A stretch of 64,000 bases of DNA from Cryptosporangium sp044454545 (GCF_044454545.1 NZ_JBITDV010000001.1:620001-684000); one strand, 5' to 3'; counted from the first letter of the stretch, positions 17,170-26,601 are shown. Made by a program: numbers and translations. The notes: generated from the sequence alone by a model not told the origin.

Positions 17170-18684
17170 CTAGCTCTCGTTCACCCAGGGGGCCCTGATC
17201 GCGAAAACCGTGGTCTTCCGGTAGCCGGCGGTGCCGTCGTCGGGGTCGATGCCCAGTTCCTCGCCCCGGGTGTGCAGCAGACGGTCGGGAAAATTGTGCG
17301 ACCGGAACCGGCCGCCCGCGATCGCACAGAACGTGGTGTCTTCGCGGAAGAGGTCGGTGCCGTCGTCCGGGTCGACCTGGACGCGGAACGCGAAGTGCCG
17401 CAGGTACCGGCCCTTGCTGTCGCGGAACGAGTAGCACCTGCCGTCGGCCAGGCCCGGCACGACGACCAGCGTCGCCTGCTCGTGGGTGAGGTCCGAATTC
17501 GACGGGCCGACCGGCGTCAGGAACACGTGACGTCCGATCGCGCGGACGTACGCGCCGGACGCCACCGACCGGAGCGAGCGCGCACCGAGCAGCGCCGGGG
17601 GCGACGGCGGTGGAGCGGCCGGTTTCACGGTCGCCTTCTTCGTCGGCCCGGGTGACTTCGACGCGCGGGGGCTGACCGACGGGCCGGCACTGGCCGACGG
17701 GCTCGGTTCAGTTGGCGGAGTAACCGGAGCCGGGGCCGCCACGGTGGGGGACGCGACCAGGCCCGACGGCACCGGCGGCTCGTCCGGCCGGGCCCGTGCG
17801 TACGCGAGCAGCCCGCCGGCCAGGACCGCGGCCGCGAGCGCCACCGCCGCCGTCCGGATCGTGACGAGCACCCAGCTGCTGCTGCGACTGCGGCCGAGCC
17901 AGGCCAGCGCCGCCCGGCGACGGGCACCGGCCGCACGGGCCCTTGCCGGGTCCAGCAACCGCGCCGCGAGTCCTTCCGGCGGCGGGACCAGCGCGAACCC
18001 GCGTACGAGCCGGTCGGCCGGAATCAGGTCGGAGGTGTGTTCGGCGCAGCCGGCGCAGCCCTGCGTGTGCCGCACGATCTGCCGCCGGGAGCGTTCGCTC
18101 GGGCGCCCGTCCCAGTGCGCGATCGTCACGGCGAGCCCCCCGCACCGGGGCAGCGCGTTCAGCGCCCGTACCGCGGTCCTCGCGTCCTCGAAGCGCGCTT
18201 CGACCTGGCGCACCGCGGACGCGGCCGACGTCAGGCCGAGCCCGGCCACGACCTCGTCCCGGGTCAGCTCCCCGGCGACCTGCAGCCACCACAACGCGAC
18301 CAGCTCGCGGTCCTCGCCGGCCATCCAGCGGATGGCCTCCACCGCCTCGCGGCGCTGCCCGGTCAGGCCGAGCGTCGCGATCGCGCGCGCTTCGAAGCCC
18401 TCCTCCGGGTCGGCCGACGGAGGGCACAGCGACGCGTCCACCGAACGGACCGCCTCGATCGAGGACGCCACGAGCCAGGCGCGGAACTGCTCCGGTCCGT
18501 CCAGGCCGGGCAGACCGCCCGCGATCCGCGCGCTGACGCGGCGCATCGCCTCGTCCGCGACCGGCGCAGACTCGGCCGCCCGGCCGATCAGGTTGTAGAT
18601 CAGCGGTAGCTGGTCGGTGACCAGTTCACGGATCGCCGAACGGTCGCCGGACTGAGCGGCGACGACGACGGCAAAACTCGGCAC
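17170..18684 (-). CDS. Sigma-like / zinc-finger / TM / AbfB-domain fusion protein
   Basis: A 504-residue protein of unusual build. Residues 1-85 look like a degenerate sigma region 2, residues 105-175 like region 4, and residues 181-213 contain an anti-sigma-like zinc motif (HTQGCAGC). One transmembrane helix (about 272-294) is followed by a Pro/Ser/Thr linker (300-366) and an arabinose-binding AbfB beta-trefoil (367-500, with SGAYVRAIG, RYLRHFAFRVQVDPDDGTD and LLHTRGEELGIDPDDGT repeats). The N-terminus is thus cytoplasmic and the sugar-binding domain outside. I choose GTG 18684 because the family-like sequence begins there and a weak promoter lies upstream; a longer frame to 18795 exists. 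The role is unknown; a cell-wall-sugar sensor is a guess. Confidence 0.8.
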   Translation of the reverse strand: MPSFAVVVAAQSGDRSAIRELVTDQLPLIYNLIGRAAESAPVADEAMRRVSARIAGGLPGLDGPEQFRAWLVASSIEAVRSVDASLCPPSADPEEGFEARAIATLGLTGQRREAVEAIRWMAGEDRELVALWWLQVAGELTRDEVVAGLGLTSAASAVRQVEARFEDARTAVRALNALPRCGGLAVTIAHWDGRPSERSRRQIVRHTQGCAGCAEHTSDLIPADRLVRGFALVPPPEGLAARLLDPARARAAGARRRAALAWLGRSRSSSWVLVTIRTAAVALAAAVLAGGLLAYARARPDEPPVPSGLVASPTVAAPAPVTPPTEPSPSASAGPSVSPRASKSPGPTKKATVKPAAPPPSPPALLGARSLRSVASGAYVRAIGRHVFLTPVGPSNSDLTHEQATLVVVPGLADGRCYSFRDSKGRYLRHFAFRVQVDPDDGTDLFREDTTFCAIAGGRFRSHNFPDRLLHTRGEELGIDPDDGTAGYRKTTVFAIRAPWVNES

Positions 18685-18764
18685 TCCAGTTGTCGGCAAT
18701 CGCTGACCCTGTTCGTCACAAGAGACACGGTGGAGACGCCAGCCACACAGGCACCCTGAGTCAC

Positions 18765-18792
18765 CTACTAAATCGAATGGTCGACGCGTCAA
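18765..18792 (-). promoter_or_regulatory. Possible promoter of the AbfB-fusion gene
   Basis: Minus strand TTGACG (18787-18792), 16-bp spacer, TAGTAG (18765-18770). It places the transcript start about 70 nt before GTG 18684 and downstream of the alternative start at 18795. Confidence 0.3.
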
Positions 18793-18822
18793 CAAGCGAA
18801 AGTCGAGAATCGACCAGGGATT

Positions 18823-20313
18823 TCATCCGGTGATCGGGAGCGCCGTGGCCAGTGGCCACGCCACGACGAGCGCCCCGACCGGTGCGATCGCCCAGGTCGG
18901 AGCGCTGAAGCGGCGCAAAATCGCGCTCCAGACCGCTTGCCAGAACAGCAGAACCGCGATCAGCGGGACGACCAGGACCAGGAAGCCGTTCGCGAGGCCC
19001 AGCCCGGCGGCGAGCGTCAGCGCGATCGTCGCGACCGCCGACACCGCGAGGGCGTTCGGGCCCGCGAACCGCTCGGCCCCGTACGCGAGCGCCGCGAAGC
19101 CGGCCCAGACGACGAGCAGCAGCCACCACCGGATGCCGACCGGCACCGCGTGTGCCACACCGACCTGCAACGGAACCGCGACCGCCGCCCCCGCGTAGGC
19201 CACGAACAGGGGCAGCGCGACCACCGCCCGGTACGAGGCCGGCTCGCTCCACTTCGGGCCCCGCCAGACCTGGTAGGCGATCAGCGCACCACCGAGCACG
19301 AGCGTGAACGCGACGACGAAACCGGCGGTGGCCAGCGGGAACCGGCCGTTCGGCAGGACCGCGGCGACCACGAGCCCGAGCAGCGCGGCCACGGCCGAGA
19401 CCGCGAGCACTCGCGGCAGCAGGTCGAGACGGAACCGCGGCCACCGCGCGCCGGAGTCGCCGAGCACGAGCCGGGCCGGCGGATACAGTCCGATCAGGAA
19501 TCCGAGCAGCATCAGGCCCGCCCCGGCCGGGCGGCGCAGCGGTGTGGGCAGCGGCCCGCTGGTGGCGCCGAGATTCTGGTCGAGCCAGCGCACGACCTCG
19601 CGGTGCGTCCGCGGGGCGTACAGGATCGAGATGTGCTCGACGCCCGGCACGGTCACCGCCGTCCGGTCCCGCCCCTTCGCCGCCTCGTCCACGGCCGCCC
19701 GGAACTGCGGGAACTCCAGGCCGCCGACGAGCAGCAGCAGGTGCTCCGGCCGATCCGGCGGAAGACCGGTCGCGTCCGGGAGCGAGATCGCGACGGTCGC
19801 GGTGACGTCCGGGTGCGACGCGCCGTACTCGGCAACCGCGCCCGCCCCCATCGAGTGCCCCACCAGCGCGATCCGCGCCGGGTCGACGTCCGGCAGCGAC
19901 CGCAGGTGCGCCACCGCGACGTCCAGGTCACGCTGTAGCACCGCGTCGCCGGTCAGCCGCCGGGTGCTGGCGCCGTGGCCGGCGAAGTCGAGCAGCACGA
20001 CCACGTACCCGCGGGCCGCGAGCGTGTCACCGAACGGCGCCATCAGCCGCGCCGACCCGGCGAATCCGTGCGCGACGACCACTCCGGGCCGCCGTCCCGA
20101 CGCGGCCGGGTGCACCTCGTCGAGCGGCACACCGTCGACCGTGACGTGGTGCGTCCGGAGGTCGCTGTTCGTCGCCAGCACCAGCCCACCGACCGCCAGC
20201 ACGGCCGCGACCACGGCGACCACGGCGACCACCGGCATTCCCGCGCCGGACAGCACACCACCGGCCCGGAATCGGTTCCTGCTGGCCCGTCCGGTCGTCA
20301 CGCCGCCGAGCAT
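18823..20313 (-). CDS. Membrane-anchored alpha/beta hydrolase
   Basis: About 496 residues: one N-terminal transmembrane helix (about residues 26-46), an external or cytoplasmic alpha/beta hydrolase domain (about 55-290) and a C-terminal part with seven or so hydrophobic helices. The nucleophile elbow is GHSMGAG, the oxyanion region VVVAHGFAGSARL, and the catalytic histidine is likely in GVEHISIL. It looks like dienelactone/acetylxylan-type membrane hydrolases. ATG 20313 is the first good start; ATG or GTG codons just downstream are possible. It diverges from an MFS gene across 123 nt with a small GGTTG/CAACC palindrome. Substrate unknown. Confidence 0.85.
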   Translation of the reverse strand: MLGGVTTGRASRNRFRAGGVLSGAGMPVVAVVAVVAAVLAVGGLVLATNSDLRTHHVTVDGVPLDEVHPAASGRRPGVVVAHGFAGSARLMAPFGDTLAARGYVVVLLDFAGHGASTRRLTGDAVLQRDLDVAVAHLRSLPDVDPARIALVGHSMGAGAVAEYGASHPDVTATVAISLPDATGLPPDRPEHLLLLVGGLEFPQFRAAVDEAAKGRDRTAVTVPGVEHISILYAPRTHREVVRWLDQNLGATSGPLPTPLRRPAGAGLMLLGFLIGLYPPARLVLGDSGARWPRFRLDLLPRVLAVSAVAALLGLVVAAVLPNGRFPLATAGFVVAFTLVLGGALIAYQVWRGPKWSEPASYRAVVALPLFVAYAGAAVAVPLQVGVAHAVPVGIRWWLLLVVWAGFAALAYGAERFAGPNALAVSAVATIALTLAAGLGLANGFLVLVVPLIAVLLFWQAVWSAILRRFSAPTWAIAPVGALVVAWPLATALPITG

Positions 20314-20436
20314 GTCAGACCCCGGCAACGCGGCCGCCACGTGCAGCCGCCGGGACCTGGCGAGCGTCGACGGTGCGCGTCGCCTACGGTCGAGGTTGAT
20401 CGGCACAACCGATACGGCGGGGGACGGGGAGCACCA

Positions 20437-21861
20437 GTGAGCGGAACGCCCTCGGCTGCGAGGGCCGGCGTGGGGCTGCGGTCGGACCGGGGGCCGGTGC
20501 TGCTGGCGATGATGCTCTCGACCGCGCTGATCGCGATCGACTCCACGGTCCTCGCGACCGCGGTCCCGTCGATCGTCGACGACGTCGGCGGGTTCTCCGC
20601 GTTCCCGTGGCTGTTCTCGGTGTACCTGCTGGCCCAGGCCGTCACCGTGCCGCTCTGCGGCAAGCTCGCCGACCTGTTCGGGCGCAAGCCGATCATGCTG
20701 GCCGGCATCGGGCTGTTCCTGCTCGGTTCGATCCTCTGCGGCCTGGCCTGGAGCATGGGCGCGTTGATCGCGTTCCGGGTCGTCCAGGGCCTCGGCGCCG
20801 GCGCGATCGCCCCGATGACGACGACGATCGCCGGTGACATCTACACGACCGAGGAACGCGCGAAGGCCCAGGGGTACATCGCCGGCATGTGGGGCGTCGC
20901 CTCGGTCGTCGGGCCGGCGCTGGGCGGAGTGTTCAGCGAGTACACGTCCTGGCGGTGGATCTTCCTGGTCAACGTCCCGCTGTGCCTGATCGCGGCGGGG
21001 ATGGTCCTGCGGAACTTCACCGAGCGCGTCGAACGCTCCCGCCCGGCCGTCGACTACACCGGCGCGGCGCTGCTCACCGGGGGGCTCACGCTGCTGATCC
21101 TCGCCCTGCTGGAAGGCGGACAGCGCTGGGCCTGGGCCTCCCCCGCGGGCGTCGGCGCCGTCGTGGTGGGTGTCGCTCTGCTGGTCGGCTTCCTCGTCGT
21201 CGAGCGGCGCGCGGAGGAACCCGTGCTCCCGCTCTGGGTGTTCCGGCGGCGCCTCCTGGTCAGCTCCGGCGCCGCCTCCGCGGCGATCGGCGCGGTCGTG
21301 TTCGGTCTGACGTCCTACATTCCGACGTACGTACAGGACGTCCTGGGCGCCGGGCCGCTCGTCGCCGGGTTCGCGCTGGCGACGCTGTCGTTCGGGTGGC
21401 CGATCGCGGCGTCCCAGTCCGGCCGGATCTACCTGCGGGTCGGCTTCCGCGTCTGTGCGGTCATCGGGACGTCGATCGCGCTGGCCGGCACACTGCTGCT
21501 GCTCCTGCTGAACGAGCACACGAGCGTCTGGCAGGTCGCCGGGACGTGCCTGTTCATCGGCGTCGGCATGGGGCTGACGAACAGCCCGACGCTGATCGCG
21601 GCCCAGTCCAGCGTCGGCTGGCACGAGCGTGGGGTCGTCACCGCGAACAACCTGTTCATGCGGTCGGTGGGCAGCGCGGTCGGGATCGCGGTGTTCGGCG
21701 CGATCGCCAACGCGGTGCTGGGCGACGGGCCGCGCACCCCGGAGAAGGTCACCGACGCCGTGCAGCACATCGTCGTCGTGATCGTCGGCCTGTCGGTCGT
21801 GCTCCTGCTGGCGGCGATCGCCCTCCCCCGCACCCCTCGGGCGTCCGAAGTGACCGGATAG
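20437..21861 (+). CDS. MFS drug exporter, DHA2 (14-TM) type
   Basis: A 474-residue 14-helix exporter. It has the antiporter N-terminus MLSTALIAIDSTVLATAVPSI, the loop motif GKLADLFGRKPIML, and motif C in GMWGVASVVGPALGGVFSE. GTG 20437 follows GGGGAG; the open frame further upstream is antisense to the hydrolase and is not part of it. No regulator is adjacent. A strong hairpin ends the transcript. Confidence 0.92.
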   Translation: MSGTPSAARAGVGLRSDRGPVLLAMMLSTALIAIDSTVLATAVPSIVDDVGGFSAFPWLFSVYLLAQAVTVPLCGKLADLFGRKPIMLAGIGLFLLGSILCGLAWSMGALIAFRVVQGLGAGAIAPMTTTIAGDIYTTEERAKAQGYIAGMWGVASVVGPALGGVFSEYTSWRWIFLVNVPLCLIAAGMVLRNFTERVERSRPAVDYTGAALLTGGLTLLILALLEGGQRWAWASPAGVGAVVVGVALLVGFLVVERRAEEPVLPLWVFRRRLLVSSGAASAAIGAVVFGLTSYIPTYVQDVLGAGPLVAGFALATLSFGWPIAASQSGRIYLRVGFRVCAVIGTSIALAGTLLLLLLNEHTSVWQVAGTCLFIGVGMGLTNSPTLIAAQSSVGWHERGVVTANNLFMRSVGSAVGIAVFGAIANAVLGDGPRTPEKVTDAVQHIVVVIVGLSVVLLLAAIALPRTPRASEVTG

Positions 21862-21864
21862 CGG

Positions 21865-21899
21865 GCGCTGCCGGGGAGCGCGGGGCTCCCCGGCAGCGC
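21865..21899 (+). terminator. Strong terminator hairpin after MFS gene
   Basis: Perfect 15-bp stem (21865-21879 with 21885-21899) and a 5-nt loop, 4 nt after the MFS stop codon; the convergent FAD-enzyme gene ends 50 nt beyond. It probably serves both directions. Confidence 0.75.
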
Positions 21900-21949
21900 G
21901 GCCCCCGCGGTCAGGCCGGGCCCGGCATCCGGATCCCTGCCCACCCGTC

Positions 21950-23080
21950 TCACTCCGTCGGCAGCAGATCGGCCGCGCTCATCGCGTCGCTCATGCTCCT
22001 GACGAGCGGCCGGATCGTCGCCGCGGTCCAGCGGTAACCGACGATCTCGTCCGACAGTGCGAGGATCGGGAGCGCCAGCCGGTCGCGGGTCTGCTCGTAG
22101 GCGTCGAACGCGGCTCTCTCGTCCTCGCCGTCGCGCAGTACCGCGAGCGCCGCGCGGGAGAGCAGCTCGGCGTCGCGGAGGGCGTCGGTCAGGCCGTGCG
22201 AGCTGATCGGGTCCTTATGGGACCCGGAGTCCCCGACCAGCGCCCAGCCCGGGCCCCACGCCTGTCGCAGATACCCGGGCACGGCCGGGAACGTGCGCAG
22301 GACGCTCGTCAGCGTGCCGGCCGCCAACCGCTCTGCCATCCCCGGCGACGCGTCGGCCAGCAGGTCCCGGAACACGGTCCGGCCGCCGCGCCCGACGCGC
22401 TCCGGCGTCGAACCCGCGAACACGCACAGCAGGTTGTCGTTGGTCGGGATGAAGCCGGCGGTCGCGCCCGGGCGGTAGGCCCATTCGTACCCGTCGACCG
22501 GAATGCCCGACCAGTAGCCGTACACGCCCGACCCGCCGGACCGCCCGGAGTGGCGGATCGCCGCCCCGGCCGCGCGGGCCACGGTCGAACGCCGCCCGTC
22601 GGCCCCGACGACCAGCCGGGCCGTCAGCACCTCGGCCGGACCGCGACCGGTGCGGGCCCGGACCCCGGTGACCCGCCCGCCCGCTCCGGCGTCCAGCCCG
22701 AGGACGTCGACCCCGTACCGGACCTCGGCCCCGGCGTGGCGCGCCGCGTCGACCAGCAGGCGGTCCAGGACCGTCCGGCGCGGGGCGTACAGCGCGTCGA
22801 CGCCCGGCGTCGGCCGGACCGGCAGTGCGACGTTCCCGTCCGCGTACGCGAAGCGGACCTGCTCGATCGGCGGGGTGCCGGCCGACCGGATCGCGTCGAG
22901 CACCCCCAGCCGATCGAGCTGCCGGACGCCGCCCCGCATCAGCGCGTAGGTCGAAAGCGTGTCGCTGCCGTAGCGCCCGTGGTCGACGAGGAGTACCGAC
23001 AGACCGCCCCGGGCCAGCTGGATCGCGGCCGCCGCACCGGCGGCCCGGGCGCCGACGATCACGACGTCGTACCGGCCCAC
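21950..23080 (-). CDS. FAD-dependent monooxygenase/geranylgeranyl-reductase-like enzyme
   Basis: A 376-residue flavoprotein of the PHBH/geranylgeranyl reductase fold. Residues 5-18 form the dinucleotide site VVIVGARAAGAAAA, the DG-type motif is GADGRRSTVARAAG (about 161-174), and the second FAD motif is ALVGDSGSHKDPISSHGLTDALRDA. These residues are typical of flavin halogenase or hydroxylase relatives. GTG 23080 lies 1 nt after the OsmC stop, so the two form an operon. The substrate is not evident. Confidence 0.88.
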   Translation of the reverse strand: MGRYDVVIVGARAAGAAAAIQLARGGLSVLLVDHGRYGSDTLSTYALMRGGVRQLDRLGVLDAIRSAGTPPIEQVRFAYADGNVALPVRPTPGVDALYAPRRTVLDRLLVDAARHAGAEVRYGVDVLGLDAGAGGRVTGVRARTGRGPAEVLTARLVVGADGRRSTVARAAGAAIRHSGRSGGSGVYGYWSGIPVDGYEWAYRPGATAGFIPTNDNLLCVFAGSTPERVGRGGRTVFRDLLADASPGMAERLAAGTLTSVLRTFPAVPGYLRQAWGPGWALVGDSGSHKDPISSHGLTDALRDAELLSRAALAVLRDGEDERAAFDAYEQTRDRLALPILALSDEIVGYRWTAATIRPLVRSMSDAMSAADLLPTE

Positions 23081-23081
23081 G

Positions 23082-23645
23082 TCAGCCCGCGTCCACGTCG
23101 ATGTGCACCGGGACGCCGTTGGTCAGCACGTCCAGGACCGCCGACCGGGCGCGGGAACGCTCGACGACGTCGCGCAACGCGTCCGCGTCGTCGCCCCGCA
23201 GGCGGAAGCTGATCGCGATCCGCGAGTACCCGTTCCGGACGCCCTCGTCCAGACCGAGGATGCCGAGCAGGTCGATGTCGCCCTCCACGGTGGAGGACAC
23301 CTCGGTCAGCGTGACGCCGCGGGCCGCGGCGATGTTCGCGATACCGCTGGTCAGGCAGGCGGCGAGCGCGTGCAGGAGGAACTCCGGCCCGGTGGGGCCC
23401 TGGTCGCCGCCGGTCAGGATCGCCGGGTGGTCGGAGTCGTAGGTGTGCTCCCGGCCGTGGGTGAGCTCCTGGCCGGCGCCGTGGAACCCGTGGATCGACG
23501 AACGGTTGTGAGTACCCGAGATCCAGGTGTTCGTGGCGCGGAACCGGAACTCGGCGATCTCGCGGTTCGCGGCGACCGCGTCGATCGTGGCGAACAGTGC
23601 GGCGGTGTCGACGCCGTTGCGTCGGGCGTTCTCGGTAGTGGTCAT
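23082..23645 (-). CDS. OsmC-family protein
   Basis: A 187-residue OsmC-fold protein. The family loop with the reactive cysteine is LLHALAACLTSGIANIAAARG. The second cysteine of true OsmC/Ohr peroxidases is replaced (RSAVLDVLTNGVPV), as in a subgroup found in actinobacteria, so peroxide reduction is not assured. ATG 23645 is used. It starts an operon with the FAD enzyme and diverges from the LuxR-type regulator with a gap of 38-83 nt, so that regulator may control it. Confidence 0.88.
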   Translation of the reverse strand: MTTTENARRNGVDTAALFATIDAVAANREIAEFRFRATNTWISGTHNRSSIHGFHGAGQELTHGREHTYDSDHPAILTGGDQGPTGPEFLLHALAACLTSGIANIAAARGVTLTEVSSTVEGDIDLLGILGLDEGVRNGYSRIAISFRLRGDDADALRDVVERSRARSAVLDVLTNGVPVHIDVDAG

Positions 23646-23683
23646 GCCGACAACTCTCGGTCCGGGCCGGGGCCGGGGCATCC

Positions 23684-26518
23684 GTGCGCAGCACGGATAC
23701 CGGTGTCTCCGTGGTGCACACTGGTGCCGTGGAGCTCACCGCGCGAGAGGCGGAGGTCCTCGCGCTGCTGCGCGATCGGCTGACCAACTCGGAGATCGCC
23801 GAGCAGCTCTTCGTGTCGGTCCGGACCGTCGAGAGCCACGTGTCGGCGCTGCTCCGCAAGCTGGGCGTCGCGGATCGGCGGGCGCTGGCGCGGCTGGCGC
23901 CGGTGGAGTCCCGGGTGGTCACCCGGCCCGCGCTGCCCACTCCGCTGACGCCGTTCGTCGGGCGCGTCCAGGAGCTCGAGGGGCTGACCGCCGCCGTCAC
24001 GGCCGACCGGCTGGTGACCGCGACCGGGCCGGGTGGCGTCGGGAAGACCCGTCTGGCGCTGGCCGTCGCGCACCGGGTCGCCGCCGGGTATCCCTCCGGA
24101 GCGACGTTCGTGGACCTGGTCCGGGTCGTCGATCCGACGATGGTGGTGGCGGCCGTCGCCGACGCGGTCGGCGTCCCGGAGCGGGCCGGGGTCAACCGCG
24201 AGCAGGCCCTGCTCGCCGCGCTCGCCGGGCACGACGGTCTGCTCGTCGTCGACAACTGCGAGCACGTCGTGGACGGCGTCCGGGCGTGCGTGGAGCGCCT
24301 GCTGACCGCGTGCCCGTCGGTCCGCGTGCTCGCGACCAGCCGCATCCGGCTGATGCTGCCGTTCGAGACCGTGTTCCCGGTTCCCGGTCTGTCTTTCGAG
24401 GCGGACGCCAGTGAGCTGTTCACCGCACGGATGGTGGCCGCGGGATCGGTCTTCCCGGACGCCGGGGAGCGCGGCGTCATCGGGGAGATCTGCCGTTCCC
24501 TGGACGGGGTGGCGCTGGCGATCGAGCTGGCCGCGGCCCGGGTGCCGGCGATCGGCCTCGACGGGCTGGCGGGCGCGATCGACGCGCACCTGCCGCTGCT
24601 GACGCTCGGGCACCGCACCGACCACCGGCACCGGTCGTTGCGGGCGACGATCGACTGGAGCTACGCGCTGCTCGACGACGACGAACGCGCGGCGCTGCGG
24701 GCGGCGGCGCTGTTCGCGGCCCGGTTCGACGCGTCGGCGCTGGCGGAGCTGCTCTTGGGGCCCCAGGGTTCGGGGCCCCAGGGTTCGGGGCCCCAGGGTT
24801 CGGGCCCGCAGGGTTCCGGGCCCCAGGGTTCGGGCCCGCAGGGTTCCGGGCCCCAGGGTTCCGGGCCGCAGACGCTGGCGATTCTGGGGCGGCTGGTGGA
24901 TTGGAACCTGGTGACGGTGTCACCGGGGCCGATCACCCGGTACCGGATGCTGGAGACGATCCGGCAGTACGCGACCTCGCTGGAGGATCTCGAGGACCTG
25001 CGCGAGGCGCACCTGCGGTGGGTGCGGGGGCAGCTGACCGCACTGCTCGCCGGAGCCGACGGTGGCCCGGCGGCGGGCGAGGAGTGGTGCCGGGCCGTCG
25101 ACGGGGTGCTGGACGACGCCCGGGCCGCGTTGCGGTGGGCGGGCGGTCACCCGTCGCGGCATCCGGACGCGATCGCGCTCGCCGTGCTGATCGCCGACGT
25201 GTCGTTCCAGCGCGGACGCCCCGGCGAGGCGCAGCAGCGGTACGAGCAGGCCGCCGGGTGGGCGTCCGAACCGGCCGATCGGCGGCGCCACCTGCGCCGG
25301 GCCGCCGGGGCCGCGGCCGCCCGTAACGTCGGCGCGGACGCGGTCGACCTGCTCGAACGCGCGGCCGGCGACCTGGAGGACCCGGACGGCGCGGCCGAAG
25401 ACCTGGCGCTCGCGGTGATGTACCAGTACCGCTGCCCCGGCATCATCGGCCGCACCGTCGACGTCGACCGGGTCGAGGCTCTGCGCGCCCGGGCCCACCG
25501 GAGCAGCGTCGGCGGTCCGCGGGCCGAGGCGGCGCTGGCCATGGCCGACGGCTGGGCACCGGGCAGCGCGGCACGCTCCCGCCCGCACACCGACACCGCG
25601 ATCCGTCTGACCCGCGCCCTGGGCGACCCAATACTGCGCAGCATGGTCTACGACCAGCTCATCGCCTTGGAGATGGGAGACGCGAACCTCGAAGCCGCGC
25701 TGGACGCGGCCCGCGACCGGATGACCGCGATGGCCGGCCTGCCGGTCGACACCCGGACCGGCTTCGAGCTCTTCGACGGGTTCCACATGGCGTCGCACCT
25801 GTTCCTCGCCGTGGGCAACCTGCCCGAGGCCCGCCGGTACGCCGACGCCGTCACCGCGCTGCCGTTCTTCCGCGAGGAGCAGCACATCGGGCTCGCCCGC
25901 CGGGTCGAGGTGGACACGCTGGCCGGGAACTTCCACACGGTCGCCGAGTACGGCGACCGCATCGAACGGGACTGGACGCGCGCCGGGCGGCCGGTGGCGA
26001 GCAATCTCGGCGTCAGCGCGTACTGCATCGCGGCCGCGCACGCCATGCGCGGCGATCCCGCCGCGCAGGAGCACTGGACCGGGATCACGCGGTCGCTGCT
26101 GGGGGCCTATCCGCGTCAGCTGGTCCGGCGGGTCGGCTGGGTACCGGCGCTGGACGGGCTGGTCGCGCTGCACCGCGGGGACCCGGAGGCCGCGCTCGCC
26201 CGGATGACGGTGGCACCGGACGGCGCCGAGGGCTGGAGCGCTCCGAACATGATCCTCTGGCTCACCTGGTACGCGGCCGCGTGGGCGGAGGCGTCGGTAC
26301 TGGCGTCCGTGCCGGGCGCTCCGGAGAGGCTGGTGCGGGCGGCACGGGCGGCGCGCGCCAACCCGATCGCGAGCGCGGTCATCGAGCGGGCCGCGGCTCT
26401 GCACTCCGGCGACGGGGCGGCGCTGCCCGGCCTCGCCCGCCGGTTCACCGATCTCGGCTGCCCCTACCAAAGACTCCGCACAGAGGTGCTGGCCAGCGAA
26501 AACGCGGGCCTCGGCTAG
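23684..26518 (+). CDS. LuxR-HTH / NB-ARC ATPase regulator with GPQGS repeats
   Basis: Up to 944 residues. Unusually, the LuxR helix-turn-helix is at the very N-terminus (LTAREAEVLALLRDRLTNSEIAEQLFVSVRTVESHVSALLRKLGV, about residues 18-62), followed by a STAND-type ATPase with Walker A GPGGVGKTR and Walker B LLVVDNCE, and then a long TPR-like helical region. In the ATPase-to-TPR link seven perfect GPQGS repeats are inserted. The start is unclear: GTGs at 23684, 23711, 23714 and 23729 are all in frame; 23729 begins exactly at the helix-turn-helix. It is likely to act on the divergent osmC operon, but that is inference. Confidence 0.85.
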   Translation: MRSTDTGVSVVHTGAVELTAREAEVLALLRDRLTNSEIAEQLFVSVRTVESHVSALLRKLGVADRRALARLAPVESRVVTRPALPTPLTPFVGRVQELEGLTAAVTADRLVTATGPGGVGKTRLALAVAHRVAAGYPSGATFVDLVRVVDPTMVVAAVADAVGVPERAGVNREQALLAALAGHDGLLVVDNCEHVVDGVRACVERLLTACPSVRVLATSRIRLMLPFETVFPVPGLSFEADASELFTARMVAAGSVFPDAGERGVIGEICRSLDGVALAIELAAARVPAIGLDGLAGAIDAHLPLLTLGHRTDHRHRSLRATIDWSYALLDDDERAALRAAALFAARFDASALAELLLGPQGSGPQGSGPQGSGPQGSGPQGSGPQGSGPQGSGPQTLAILGRLVDWNLVTVSPGPITRYRMLETIRQYATSLEDLEDLREAHLRWVRGQLTALLAGADGGPAAGEEWCRAVDGVLDDARAALRWAGGHPSRHPDAIALAVLIADVSFQRGRPGEAQQRYEQAAGWASEPADRRRHLRRAAGAAAARNVGADAVDLLERAAGDLEDPDGAAEDLALAVMYQYRCPGIIGRTVDVDRVEALRARAHRSSVGGPRAEAALAMADGWAPGSAARSRPHTDTAIRLTRALGDPILRSMVYDQLIALEMGDANLEAALDAARDRMTAMAGLPVDTRTGFELFDGFHMASHLFLAVGNLPEARRYADAVTALPFFREEQHIGLARRVEVDTLAGNFHTVAEYGDRIERDWTRAGRPVASNLGVSAYCIAAAHAMRGDPAAQEHWTGITRSLLGAYPRQLVRRVGWVPALDGLVALHRGDPEAALARMTVAPDGAEGWSAPNMILWLTWYAAAWAEASVLASVPGAPERLVRAARAARANPIASAVIERAAALHSGDGAALPGLARRFTDLGCPYQRLRTEVLASENAGLG
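24758..24871 (+). repeat. 15-nt tandem repeat (7.6 copies) inside regulator gene
   Basis: Seven full copies plus 9 nt of a 15-nt unit encoding GPQGS, differing only at the proline codon (CCC or CCG) and the serine codon (TCG or TCC). Copies 4 and 6 are of one type and 1, 2, 3 and 5 of another, pointing to recent slippage or unequal exchange. Confidence 0.9.
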
Positions 26519-26601
26519 GCGAGGCGATACCGGCCGACGACCGGCCGGTCCGATGGGGGCGGACGCGCCGGCGACTCGCTGCGAATCAGTCGATCCGCAG
26601 C

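Noticed and set aside
18778..18816. TGGTCGA/TCGACCA inverted repeat with 25-nt spacing as an operator
   Set aside because: Spacing is long and the motif is common in GC-rich sequence; not listed as a feature.
20394..20410. GGTTG/CAACC palindrome between hydrolase and MFS genes
   Set aside because: Only 5-bp arms and no nearby regulator gene; too weak to call.
20314..21768. Long upstream continuation of the hydrolase frame
   Set aside because: It is antisense to the clearly coding MFS gene and shows shadow-type Arg/Gln/His-rich composition.
24758..24871. Possible CRISPR array
   Set aside because: Units are 15 nt with no spacers, and they code in frame within a regulator; no cas genes are near.
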